Shown: in pieces, positions 11,314-22,388 of the stretch
Position numbering within the stretch: the stretch's first letter is position 1
How the letters are laid out: every line of letters starts with the position of its first letter
Assembly (NCBI GenBank): GCA_030760725.1
Contig: JASWHV010000016.1
Coordinates: 18,529,084-18,593,083 of the forward strand
Direction: 5' to 3'
Length of the DNA stretch: 64,000 nt
Origin: Neostapfia colusana
Taxonomy: Eukaryota > Streptophyta > Magnoliopsida > Poales > Poaceae
Position numbers and translations under genes: made by a program
The notes under the pieces: model-generated
Databases searched by the model: none
What the model was told of the DNA's origin: nothing
Seen by the model: only the letters and a program-made list of their open reading frames with translations

Positions 11314-11833
11314 CTTTTTCACATGTTTCTCATCGTCAAGGACTGCCGTGTGCACACTATAATTGATGGAGGCAGCTGCAATAACTTGCTGGACACGGAT
11401 GTGGTCAAGAAACTTGGGTTGACAACAAGAGCACACCCTCAACCATACCACATTCAGTGGTTCAACAACAGCAGTAAGGTTAGGGTAACACAAACAGCGA
11501 GAGTACATTTTTTGATTGGTTCTTACCATGATTTTGCCGATTTTGATGTCATACCTATGGATGCTTGTTCTCTTCTGTTGGGATGTCCTTGGCAATTTAA
11601 TACTGATGCTATTCATCATGGTAGAACTAATAAATATACTCTGATGCATAAAGGAAAGAAAATCACTTTGCTTCCTATGACTCCTGCTGAAATTGTGCAT
11701 TTGGAGAAAAGTAAAACACGTGATGATAAGGCAATAAAATCACTAGACTCTGAAAAACAGCAAGTAATTAAGTTAAAATACCTTCGTTGCTCACAACTAA
11801 ATCTGACCTTGCTGCTTTATTTACTACCAAGGG
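11314..11833 (+). pseudogene. Protease region of element R
   Basis: The frame from about 11320 contains IIDGGSCNNLLDTDVVKKLGL, the retropepsin-like active-site region of this lineage (D-G-G-S in place of the common D-S-G-A), followed by an SLLLGCPWQF segment with the second hydrophobic-Gly motif (LLLG). It processes the polyprotein in functional relatives. The frame differs from that of RT downstream (shift near 11820-11880), and a stop (TGA at 11305-11307) separates it from gag, so it cannot be made as a polyprotein here. Confidence 0.7.
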
Positions 11834-13306
11834 ATGTACTATGCTTTAGTATGCAAAGAAGCCATGTTTTTGCTTCATGAAGTGTCCATTGCATTGCCCC
11901 CTGCTATTGCTAACTTTTTGCAGGATTTTGCGGGTGTGTTTCCCCTTGAGATACCCCCTGGATTACCACCTATGAGGGGCATTGAACATAAGATCGACTT
12001 GATTCCAGGGGCAAGTTTGCCAAATCGTGCGGCGTACAGGGCGAATCTGGAAGAGACAAGAGAAATTCAGCGACAAGTTCAAGATCTTTTGAACCGCGGG
12101 TATATTCGTGAAAGCCTTAGTCCTTGTTCTGTTCCTGTTCTTTTGGTTCCTAAGAAAGATAATAGCTGGCGCATGTGTGTTGATTGTAGAGCAATTAATA
12201 ACATCACCATTCGATATCGTTATCCTATTCCTCGCTTAGATGACATGCTTGATAAATTGAGTGGTGCTATTATTTTCACAAAAATTGACTTGCGTAGTGG
12301 TTACCACCAAATTAGAATGGCACTAGGAGATGAATGTAAAACTGCATTTAAAACCAAGTTTGGACTTTATGAGTGGTTAGTCATGCCTTTTTGTTTAACT
12401 ATTGCACCTAGCACTATTATATGATTAATGAACGAGGTTTTACGTGCTTTTATTGGAAAATTTGTGGTGGTTTACTTCAATGATATCCTCATTTACAGCA
12501 AGTCACATGACGAACATCTTAATCATTTATGTGCTATTTTCAGTGTCTTAAGAGATGTATGTTTGTTTGGTAACCTCAAAAAGTGTCTTTTGCACCAATC
12601 AAGTTTCGTTTCTTGGATATGTCGTTTCATCACAGGGAATTGAGATGGATGAGGCAAAAAATGTGGCGATCACTAGCTGGCCAACTCCATCGACCGTCAC
12701 GTAGGTACGCAGTTTTCATGGTCTTGCAGGTTTTTATCGACGCTTTGTGCGGGATTTCAGAATCATTGCAGCACCTCTCCATGAACTGACGAAGAAGGGA
12801 GTGCAGTTTTGATGGGGCGAACAGCAGCAACAAGCTTTTGATGTTCTCGAATCAAAGCTTACACAAGCACCATTGCTACAACTTCTTGATTTTGACAAGA
12901 CATTTGAGCTAGAATGTGATGCAAGTAGCATTGGTATTTGAGGTGTTCTAATACATGGAGGTAAACCCGTTGCATTCTTTAGTGAAAAATCCATGGTCCT
13001 TATCTAAATTATTCTACTTATGATAAGGAATTGTATGCCTTAGTGCGAGTTCTACAAACTTGGCAATATTACCTTTGGTCTAAGGAGTTCGTCATACATT
13101 CCGATCATGAATCTTTGAAGTATCTTAAGTGCCAAACCAATCTGAATAAACGACATGCTAAATGGATTGAGTGCATAGAATTGTTTCCATACATCATTAA
13201 GCATAAGAAAGGGAAGGAGAATGTTATTGCAAATGCATTATCTAGACGTTACACCATGCTGTCCCAACTTGATCATAAAATATTTTGTTTGGAAACAATA
13301 AAGTGA
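11834..13306 (+). pseudogene. Reverse transcriptase and RNase H of element R, disabled
   Basis: RT opens with PPGLPPMRGIEHKIDLIPGA and continues through PKKDNSWRMCVDCRAINNI, TKIDLRSGYHQIRM and KTKFGLYEWLVMPF. The catalytic YxDD box reads YFNDILIYS, so one catalytic Asp is Asn. A TGA at 12422-12424 cuts RT just before LMNEVLRAFIGKF. After a frameshift near 12600 the connection domain (VTxVRSFHGLAGFYRRF, 12700-12750) has further stops. RNase H remnants follow; HSDHESLKYL is in the last open piece, 13031-13306, with NALSRR at its end. RT copies element RNA into DNA in live relatives; this copy cannot. Confidence 0.85.
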
Positions 13307-13389
13307 TTATATCCTACTGATTTGACATCAAATATGCCTTTGAAAATTGTAGAGAAGGAAGAACTTGGAATAAATATGTACTACGGGAA

Positions 13390-14522
13390 GGCCTCCTCTA
13401 TTGTGCTAACAAGCTATGTGTTCCTGCTAGTTCCGTTCGCCTATTACTTTTGCAGGAAGCACATGGAGGATATTTGATGGGACATTTTGGAGTGAAGAAA
13501 ATTGAGGACGTGCTAGCCACACACTTCTTTTGGCCAAACATGAGACGTGATGTCGAGCGCTACGTGTCACGATGCACTACTTACAATAAAGCTAAGTCTC
13601 GACTTAACCAACATGGTCTTTATATGCCTCTTCCAGTTCCTAGTTTACCATGGCAGGATATTTCCATGGATTTTGTTTTGGGATTGCCTAGGACTAAGAG
13701 GGGGAGGGATAGTATTTTTGTGGTTGTTGATCGCTTCTCCAAAATGGCATATTTTATACCTTGTCATAAGAATGATAATGCCTCACACATTGCTGATTTG
13801 TTTATGACAGAAATTATTCGTTTACATGGTGTGCCAAATACCATTGTTTCTGATCGTGATGCAAAATTTTTAAGTCATTTTTGGAGAAATTTGTGGTATA
13901 AATTGGGAACCAAGCTGCTGTTTTCAACCACATGTCACCCACAAACCGACAGACAAACTGAGGTAGTAAATCGTACTCTATCCACAATGTTGCGGGCTGT
14001 TTTAAAAACAAATTTAAAGGGTTGGGAGGATTGTTACCACATATAGAATTTGCTTACAACAGGTCAGTTCACTCTACTACAAAGGTAATCCCATTCCAGG
14101 TAGTGTATGGCTTCAATCCCCGTGCTCCTATTGATTTATTACATTTGCCTCCTTCTGAAACTATAAATTTGGATGCTACACAATGATCTGAATTCATTCT
14201 TAAGATGCATGGAACTACAAAGAAAAATATTAAATGGATGAATGAGAAGTATAGAATTTCTGGTAGTAAAGGTAGAAAAGAAGTAAAACTTGAACCAGGG
14301 GACTTAGTATGGCTACATTTGAGAAAAGAACGATTCCCTCACTTGAGAAAATCTAAACTTATGCCAAGAGCTGCTGGTCCTTTAAAGATTGTTGAAAAGA
14401 TCAATGACAATGCATATAAGCTTGAGTTGCCTCCTGATTTTGGGGTTAGTCCCACATTTAACATTTTAGATTTACGACCATACTTGAGAGGAGATGATCT
14501 TTGTAAAGGTCCCAAAAGATGA
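13390..14522 (+). pseudogene. Integrase of element R
   Basis: The zinc-binding part reads HGGYLMGHFGVKKI ... RCTTY: the second Cys of the CxxC pair is Tyr. The core has the three acidic residues: SMDFVLG (13660-13680), VSDRDAKF (13848-13870) and the Glu in QTEVVNRTL (about 13965). A TAG at 14044-14046 and another stop near 14185 interrupt it, but the frame resumes with EFAYNRSVHSTT and then the C-terminal LEPGDLVWLHLRKERFP and INDNAYKLELPPDFGVSPTFN segments to a TGA at 14520-14522. Relatives continue about 40-80 residues into the LTR. The wild-type role is insertion of element DNA. Confidence 0.85.
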
Positions 14523-14561
14523 ATACAAAGAAACTCTTGTTTGCACCAAGTTGGTTTCATA

Positions 14562-15674
14562 TGTATGAAAAAATGGGACTTGTTAAAACTTTTTCCACAT
14601 GTGATAACACACATGAGAGCTTCCTTCACACAAGTTCAAATATTTATTTGAAGACTTAGAACCCAAGAGGGATCTAAAACCAAGGTGGGAAGTTCCCATA
14701 TGTGTGAGAAAGCTAAAGTCAGATTTTGGAACAAATTGTTCAACTCAAAAATTCAAATGAGAGTAACACAATGATTTTCAAACTGTTGTGTTCAAACTCT
14801 TGTTTGTAGCAGCTAACACAAGAATCAGATTGCATATTTGGATTCCTTAGGTCCAAATTAGGGGGTAGGCAAAGTTTCATGAATTTTGAAAATGTTTCTT
14901 ACCCATTTTCAAATGGATTTTAAATTATATAGGAATTCAAATTCAAATGTGGAGTTGGATGAAACTTGTCCAAGTCTTCAAGTTCTGTTCAGATTCAAAT
15001 TTTCCACAATTAAATGGGGTTATTTGCCAATTTGAGAGCTGTCATATGCCCAAAAGATCTTCAGTCTTCAGTCTTCAGTTTCCCACTCGAAGCAACCGAG
15101 CCAGCTGCGGGCGACACCAAGGGGCACCGAGAGCCACCTCCTGCTCCTCTCTCGCGCTGGCAACCGGTGTGGTTATTTCACTCCTCCCTCGACGTAATCC
15201 CCTCTCCACCGACCGATCCGATCGTGTGTTGGCTTTCTCCTCACGAACAGCACCCGAACAGAGTTCTGCTCTCACCGCCGGCGCCGCTCGTAAAATTTCC
15301 ACCGCACACCGGCGTCCGATTGATCGTTGCTCAAGCCGTCAACACAAAAATGAAGCGCCTACATGTGTACGAGTTTGTCCCCAGCTCAGCTCCAATGCTC
15401 GGGGCTTCTGTGGGTCATAAATTGAAGATCAGCGAGAAGCACCGAGGTGCAAACGGTGGAACCACAACCGGCTCACCGTGGGCAGCATGCCACGGCCGTT
15501 TTCACCGTCCCTCCTCTACATGAAAGAGGTGTGCCATACTCTCTAGATCGTGTAGCTGCAAACCATATAGCGATTGATCAACTGGGTGGGGGGAATTTCC
15601 AGATTTTCTGAAACATAGTATATTCAGGTAGAGCTCCGTCTACCCCGAAATTCAAGTTACTCGGGTAGCTACTG
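14562..15674 (+). mobile_element. Long LTR of element B, left part
   Basis: From about 14562 (TGTATGAAAAAATGG) the sequence lines up with the first kilobase of the E LTR read on its own strand: a GGGACTTG(T)TAAAAC block, a GTGTTCAAACTCTTG block, and TTTGGATTCCTTAGGTCC at about 14849. A GC-rich island begins near 15085. The LTR is cut at 15674 by element C and resumes at 55215. The start coordinate is by analogy and could be off by tens of bases. It is more diverged than C, D, E or F. No gene is supported. Confidence 0.65.
15670..15674. repeat. Left target-site duplication of element C
   Basis: TACTG, identical to 55210-55214. A perfect 5-bp duplication proves that the two C LTRs belong to one insertion. 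Confidence 0.95.
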
Positions 15675-18495
15675 TGTAAGGGCCTAAGTTTTTGGGCACA
15701 TATTCAAAGTGTTCATCACCACAAACACACTTCATTTGAAGTAACTTGATGAATACATTTGAAGAGCAAGTAAACACCATCAACATGCTCATTAGAGAAT
15801 GAACTCACAAAATGCAAAAGTGGTATTTCCCACGTGCATCATATAGGGGCTGGACATATGAAAAAGTCCTACACCTTGCTAGGAATGTCCATGCCAAATT
15901 TTACCCAAATTCAAGACCTTTTTGAAGTCCTTTGGGTATAGCTAGAAAGAGGGTGGTTTGAACTCAAATTTAAATTCAAACTATTTCCACCCCATGAATT
16001 CAAAAGTGGGGGGCATATTCTTACTCAGCACATTTTAGGAGCTCACACACCAATTTTCACTCCATTTGGAGTTGATCTTGACATGAGCTAAGTTTAGTAA
16101 ATTCAAACTTTATTTGAATTTCAAACTGCATATGTGCTGAAAATAGATTTAAACAAACCCCAATTTGAATTCTACCCAATTCAAATGGCCAAAGGGTAGA
16201 TAATTCAAATGACCCAGGTTAATTGGGTCTCTACTGTTTAGAGCAGTGGGGAAAATTCAATTTCAGAGGTTAAAACCCGGGTTGGACCCACATGTCAGCC
16301 TCTATAGCAAATTCAACAGACTGAAGACTCAACACTTGGTTTCTCGGGCTTCATCCGACGGCGCCACCGAGCTGGTCGCCGGGACAGCTCCTGCTCGGAC
16401 TGGCTGCGTCGACGACGTCGCCTCTCCCTCTTATCCCCGCAGCCGACCCGATCGAAGGCAGAACCGCACAGCCCTTGCTCCCTTGTGCAAGAAACTGATC
16501 AGAGCAGCCGCTGCTCCTCCGATCATCGGCCATCCGCCAATCTCGCGTACCAGCCTCGGCTGAGCAGCAAAACGGCACCACAGAACTCTCCACCCTCAAA
16601 CCATCATCAAGTGAGCTCGTGCTCCATACCCCAAGAATCACGCCGATCCACAGCAGTCGCCACCAAGCCGAGAAGAGGTGCTCTCGTGGGCAGCCTCATC
16701 CCATGCTTGTCACGATCAAGCCAAGCTATTCTTGGATGCGCAAGAACATCCTGCAGCTCATCTCCGAAGCTTGAGCCAAGAGGTTGAGCGTCGACGGCGA
16801 ATTTTGCAGTTTGCTTCCAGCCGGTGCAAAGCCACCTTCGGGTAAGAAACATTGAAATTCCCGTTGGATTCTCGTTTAAACCCCACCAAACTTCGCACGT
16901 AGGAGCTAGATTTAGTGGCACACAAGTTGGTTTCACGACACCTAGTGTGAGGACCCTTGTACATGGCGTAATTCCAAGCTTGCCAAGGGCGGCTTCTTCG
17001 GGAAGCATCGGGCGCACGGTGAGACCCACCTTGGAGCTCTCCCCGAGCCTGTCAATTACCATGTAGAGCTTCCCGAGCCACCTCTGGTGCTGTAGAGCCA
17101 CTTCACCAGGCGTTTGGCAGGCTAGTACCTCGGAGCGACATCACCGGACTCTTCCCGAGCCGCCGCACCGTCGTGAGCTCGGTTAGAGCCAACGTCGATG
17201 AGGGGAAACCCTCCCAACGTGTTCAGCGCACCAAATTAGGGGCTGGCGGCGAGTTAGAGCTCGGGATCTGACCGGACGATCGAGTTCGGCAGTGCTCCGG
17301 CGACCATGGCGGCGCTACCGCGCGGGAGGCACGAGGTTGAAGACGACCGAGCCTGGCCCACTGTCAGTGGAAGGAAACCGGGTGGTTTGATCTTCTGTGG
17401 GCACGGATCGACTGTGGCAGCACGGGAATTAAACCTGTAGCCCGTGTGCCTTCGCTTCAGCAACCGACACATGTATTCGTGGACCCACCGGCAGATTTAA
17501 ACATTTCCCCGATTTTGAGATTTAGTTCAAACTTCAAACCCACATAACTTTGGCTAGGAAACTCCAAATCGAGTGAACCAAATTTTGTTGGATTCATCTC
17601 TCTGAGTACTTTCCAACAAATCAAGTTTTACTTCATGAAAATCCTTATTTCTCCAGAATTAATTCTTCAAATTTGAAACTGGTTAGAATTTTAACTGGAG
17701 AACCCTTTGGACGAAAATTCTGAAATTTTGCTGGGATGTTCAACAAAATATCCCTGAGCTACCATAAAAATTTCGCATCCATTTGAGCTAATTTGATCCA
17801 CCTAATGGTGTGATTAATGAAACTGTTCCAGAGAAGATACAAAATGTCCAGAAACATTTTCAGAATTTCTCTGAAATTGTGTAGCTCATATCATCAGCTA
17901 GGAACCTTCAAATTAAGCGAGACCACCTCTATTAGAACCCTCTGAAAATCTAGTTTTCAGAAAGTCATGGCTTGCTCCATGATAATCTCTAGAACCCCCT
18001 AGGAGCTCCAATTAATGCTAAGTACATAATCATTTGTGGAGGGCTCAAATGAGCTTTGCTGCAGATGAAACTTGGCCAAGTCTCTGTTTAGGTTGTCTCC
18101 AAACCACAGTAAAAGTTTCAGAGTCATTGGGTCTGTCTAGTAAGACTTACAGTGTTCACAAGTTTAAATTCAATTCAAATGCATTTAAATTGATACATAT
18201 ACATGTACTCTCATGTAGTCAGTAAGGTTGAGGAGGAACCCGAAGTCTTAGACTTCTTCACTCCAGAAGAGCAACTAGCCTACGACAAGAGCAGCAAGGC
18301 AAGCCCAGGTTTGCATTAACCTTTTTACAAATTTTTATTGTTTTGAGAACTTACTTTGAGTACCACTTACTTCTTGCATTAGAGTCTTGTTTGAAACCCA
18401 ATTGCATATCCAAGAAAACCATGGGTTGGGATTAGGATTGAAAACCCCGCTTAGCTACTGCAATGCTAAGATAGTGTAGGATTCGGTACAAGTCA

Positions 18496-18511
18496 AGTAG
18501 TTGGAACTACT
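18496..18511. repeat. Conserved LTR hairpin (C 5' LTR copy)
   Basis: AGTAGTTGGAACTACT: perfect 7-base arms around GG. The 3' LTR copy has 8-base arms. Confidence 0.75.
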
Positions 18512-19562
18512 CATGAGGATAGGCTAGAGGCACTCGACTCGGGTAGAGATAGCAAATGAAACACATGGCCAAAGAAATGAGACCGAACGGAGAGTAAAGG
18601 CAGCAGGACGTTGGGGCCTGGGTGCTATAGCTCCGCTTGTGTCGATTGAGGACCGAGCCGTGTGCGGGCCTGTTGAAGAAGCTAGAACAGTACCGAAGAC
18701 CTACCGGCTATATGGGAACCGGGGAACAGATGTAACTCGGGTAGCTGGGTGTTGAGGCATAGCTGGTCGTTCAGAGGGTAGGTTGAGAGCTCGAGGTGTA
18801 TATCGGCTGGCGGCACTGTGGATGCGTGCGCAGAGACCTCTTGCTCGGGACGATTGGACCGGTTCAACATTTGGCTGACGGGTGAAAGGTGGTTGCGTAC
18901 GACGTCTGTGATGGTTGCTGTAGGCAACATCGAGTACGGGCGTACGTGATGGGTTATTCGGGTAACCCTGCAGGTGTAAATCGATTATAATCGCCATCCC
19001 TCGTGGTCAGTGAGTACCAATTGTTCACTGTACCATGACGTAGAAAGAACAGACTAGATACATGTTAAAAGTTTGCTGATTTGAAAGACTTATATTGCTT
19101 GTTAATGTCTTGTTGTAGTTTAGAGCTAATTAAAGTTCTTTTCAACGTTGGGCAAAGTACAAGAGAGAAATGCGTTTCTTGTTTGATTGCAGCTTTCTCA
19201 TGTGCCTTGGCGTAAGGTTCTCCACAACCTGCTGCTAAAACATTGAAAGTAAGGTTCAAATAATTAGGCGAGTCCTTTGCAAATTGTTTACCTCATGTAC
19301 CCTATAACCATCATGTAGAAGTTTGATGTATAGGAGAGACGGGTCAGTCTTGCTGAGCCATCGTGCTCACTGCTTGTGTTTGAAGCTTTTGCAGGGGTTT
19401 ATGAGGAAGGGACTCCTGAGGAGGAGACGGAACCCTAGGAGGGGAACCCCGTCGACTGGGAGTCGTGCACGCCGCTGTGTTAGTGTGTGTGCTAGCGGGG
19501 ACACGTTCACGGGTGTAGACTGAAGGATTTTGTTGTAAAAATTTTCATAAATTGGTTTATGT

Positions 19563-19568
19563 AATAAA
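19563..19568 (+). terminator. Likely polyadenylation signal in C 5' LTR
   Basis: AATAAA lies about 100 bases before the LTR end and is conserved at the same place in the C 3' LTR (55102) and the D LTR (59636), where it would define the R/U5 region. Confidence 0.55.
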
Positions 19569-19672
19569 ACTTTGCTTCCGCTTTGTATCTTTGATGTGCA
19601 TTATCCGGTGCTGTGCAACGCAGCACCCCTCAGTGTGACCCTGGCTCACAAGGCCGTGGGGCCCTCGCAGCG

Positions 19673-19684
19673 TGGTATCAGAGC
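19673..19684 (+). promoter_or_regulatory. Primer-binding site of C (initiator Met tRNA)
   Basis: TGGTATCAGAGC, three bases after the LTR end; complementary to the 3' end of initiator-Met tRNA, the usual primer for plant Ty3/gypsy reverse transcription. Confidence 0.95.
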
Positions 19685-21155
19685 TCGCTTGAGGTTTAAC
19701 GCACTACAAAGGTCATCTTTTTAAAAATTCGGTGAGGAACGAGTTAGTAGCCACTATAAGTATGTTATTAGCGTATAGAAAATGGCATACTAACTTATTT
19801 GCTTATGTCAGAAAATCGTGCATCTCGGGACGCTTTATGTCTTGGGGGGTGCACGTAAGCGCTGTCCACCAGTGCACACAAGCTGAAGGATGGGGCCCCA
19901 CGGGTGGCAGGTAACCCGACCCGCTTTAATATCCTCTACGACTCTTCATGTCATTTGGGGTATTCGAGCAACGTCTGTCCCTGGAGTTATTGGGCAATTT
20001 GGGAGACCCCGTCACGTGGTCAGTAACGTGAACACGTAGCTCAAGGCGTGTTTGGCTTGAGAACATCCGGGCGAGTGATGACGGCCGGGTGTACAAACTG
20101 TATGATACCGGGCTTGGTGTGCAGCCGAGTCTGACGATTGTATGAGTTAATTGCAGGTAGTCTAACCACGAAACGGTAGACGTGTAGTATCCATGTGCGA
20201 GAGACACTTAGTGCCACTGAACTAACGAAGCCGGATAAGTCCGGTATAAGTTTTTCTTTGTGAGGACGTAGTACCGACATGAACTGGTGACGCATCGACG
20301 TCACACCCCACTAAATGAACAACTGCATTGTAAAACTTGAAAGTTTTAATCCAGAGCACTAAAATTTGATGTAACTCTTTCCCTTAATCAAGATATTCAA
20401 ATTTAACAAGTTGTCAACTTATAGGATACTAAGGACAGAGTCCCCTGTTTTCAGCTGAAATCAGGCTGAAGTTAATCAGAGGTTAGAGGTTGAGTTATTT
20501 CAAGGTTGGGGTCATATGATACATTTCTGGAAATCTTTGGAAGAGCTTTACAAATTTTCTGTTGAGGTACAGAGGTGTTTCATCCCTTAACCAATCGAAA
20601 AATGCAGTAGAGTTGAGACTGTCCAGAAAACAGGGCAGAGCAAACACTCTCTGTAAATCTCTGTAAATTGAGCATAACTTCCTGCATAAAAATCGAAAAA
20701 TAGAAACTGAGGTAGTTCTGAAAAGTTTGTGAGATGGGTTACAACTTTGTAACATAAAGTTTTGTCAAATGTGGTGTAGAATTAACCGGAATTCTTGGAT
20801 CAAAGCAGTACCTCAAGCAGGGAGGTGCTGTCCAATTCTCTCTAGAAATTCTATCAAATTTGAAATCTCATAACTTTTGAACAAGGACAGATATTAGGCC
20901 AAGCAAATACTTTCCGGAAAGCTTTTGAAGTTAACTTTAACATTGATGTTGAGCTCCAGAATTGGTTTTGCTTTAGCATGGTCTAAATCAGGTTGAAGTG
21001 GAAACTGGTCAGGGCTGTCATATTGGACAGCAGATCAGCAGTCAAATTTGAACTTTGTTTCCATGTCTTATGAGTTAAATGATATGTTTTATGTTATAAC
21101 TCAATGATTTACTGTTCAAATAGATATTTGACATTTCTCAAATATGTTTCTACAG
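19685..21155 (+). other. Untranslated leader of element C
   Basis: No long gene is seen. It shares blocks with the leaders of D, E and F: GAGACCCCGTCACG with TGGTCAGTAACG (20003-20033), GTGCGAGAGAC (about 20190), and AGTACCGACAT (about 20271). Candidate splice donors include CACGTAAGC near 19855 and GGCAGGTAACC near 19905, both kept in D. It ends in TTTCTACAG directly before the ORF0 ATG, like a splice acceptor. Confidence 0.7.
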
Positions 21156-22115
21156 ATGACAGCGGATAGACAGTTGGAGAACGGGTGGGTTGAATTTCAC
21201 TGTTCTCACCACAGTGGCTATCCGGAAGCGTTGAGGCAAATGCTTCAATATTTCGGGTACAGCAAGATGCCACAGTATTTCGCCAAGGAAGAAGGCAAGG
21301 AGGGGAACAAGACGTGGACGATCCATGTCGAAGTTCCTGCCGGACCTATGCCACCCGGTTGGGTGCCGTCACCATTACGGTGAGGGGCAGACAGCTGGAA
21401 GGTATGTGGCAACTGGCAGCCCGTGACACTATGTCGCATTTCTGCCATCTACACGTGAGAGCTATGGAGGGCACTCCATACACGCTCGTTCCGGTGGAGG
21501 GACGAGCTAATCATGTGTGGGGGGAAGGGTACATGGAGGCAACAGATCCGGGTTGCCCAAGGTACAATCCCGCGGAGGCGAATCTGAGCCTCCAGTTGAG
21601 AGCAGGAAAGGCCGTGATGGACAGCCAAGCTGTTAATATGGATTGTCTTGCTGCAAAGCTCAAAGAAAGCACAAGCCATGGAGACCATTTCGAGAGTTCT
21701 CACAGCACACTCCGCAATGTGCTCCTTCCGACGATAAAGCGACTGAATGAGCAACACAATCAGTTGCATCGTCTGAAGAAGGCGAAGAGAAAAAGGCGTG
21801 TTGACATCACGGCTTTGCAACAACAGGTGCAGGCTCTGACCCATCAGAACGAGGTCCTTACTCAAGAGTGGGACGACGCTATTGAGGAGGGGCAAGGCTG
21901 GGAAGAGGACTACAACCAAGCTACGGACGAGGTGCACGCGTTGCAGGACCTCGTACCTCTGGTAATGGGTACCGGTGGTAGGTGCTGTACCTGTGGTTTT
22001 GGGTCTTCTGGCAATGGGAGAACCCGAGCCGGAAGAAGAGGTTGTGGACCCAGTGCCACCAGTAGAGGTACCGGAGGAGGACGACCCGCAGGAGGTCAAG
22101 TTCTACTCCGAGTAG
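21156..22115 (+). pseudogene. ORF0 of element C (extra coiled-coil protein gene), frameshifted
   Basis: It aligns with the intact ORF0 of D (61246-62190) along its full length. The ATG at 21156 follows an AG with no base between. One base is missing near 21358 (after PPGW), so the first frame stops at 21381-21383 while the rest reads on in the next frame: ARDTMSHFCHLHVRAMEGT, then a coiled-coil stretch rich in K, Q, E and L (about 21730-21960). A further indel after 21960 scrambles the acidic C-terminus; the homologous stop is at 22113-22115. The function is unknown. Extra genes in this position are known in some rice Ty3/gypsy elements (named orf0, by memory). Confidence 0.75.
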
Positions 22116-22388
22116 GAGGTTACCGTTGCCAAGTAGGGAAGCTAGAGAGATGTAACCCAAACTTTTGTAATCCATGACATGTCGTGTAGACAGTAGTGTA
22201 TGTATAGGTAGTGACGACATGAGCACGACTTCTCGGAGACCCGAGACTAATTTATCTTGTATAAAGTTTATGCTTTATCAATATATGTGAATGTTGTGCA
22301 AATTATTCATGCATCACTTCAATACCTGCAGTTTCATATGGAATTTTAAGTATGACATGTGCTGATCACTGCTGTTTTAAATTTCAGA
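22116..22388 (+). other. ORF0-gag spacer of element C with splice-acceptor-like end
   Basis: AT-rich and non-coding. It ends with GCTGAT (22361-22366), a pyrimidine/T-rich run and AG at 22386-22387, one base before the gag ATG. This is the layout of a branch point plus acceptor and is conserved in D. Confidence 0.5.

Larger units (their letters stand above)
8710..14561 (+). mobile_element. Ty3/gypsy chromovirus R, CRM/RIRE7-like, 3' end missing
   Basis: Order: LTR (8710-about 9566), primer-binding site, gag, protease, RT, RNase H, integrase. The sequence style (short LTR starting TGATGAGGACATC, polyprotein tail with GPITRARAR inside the LTR, integrase ending LRPYL) is that of the CRM/RIRE7 group of grass chromoviruses, by memory. 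After the integrase, long LTR B starts at about 14562, so the 3' LTR of R lies beyond the right edge of the window or is lost. 14523-14561 holds no recognisable feature. Confidence 0.75.
15675..19669 (+). repeat. 5' LTR of element C (3995 bp)
   Basis: It runs from TGTAAGGGCC to GCCCTCGCA and matches 51176-55209 throughout. Internal order: AT-rich (to about 16280), GC-rich island with a CCACATGTCAG motif (16280-17500), AT-rich (17500-18210), conserved module (18210-19030) and U5-like tail. In a roughly 315-base stretch near the 3' end I count about 14 differences from the other LTR, so the insertion is not recent. Open frames in the island are repeated in the other LTR and are not treated as genes. 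Confidence 0.93.

Noticed and set aside
19673..19684. tRNA gene remnants at TGGTATCAGAGC sites
   Set aside because: These 12-base matches are primer-binding sites; no cloverleaf around them.
21449..22099. 216-codon minus-strand frame opposite ORF0 of C
   Set aside because: Antisense shadow of ORF0, rich in Ser/Gly from the reverse of acidic and Gln codons; no independent signal.
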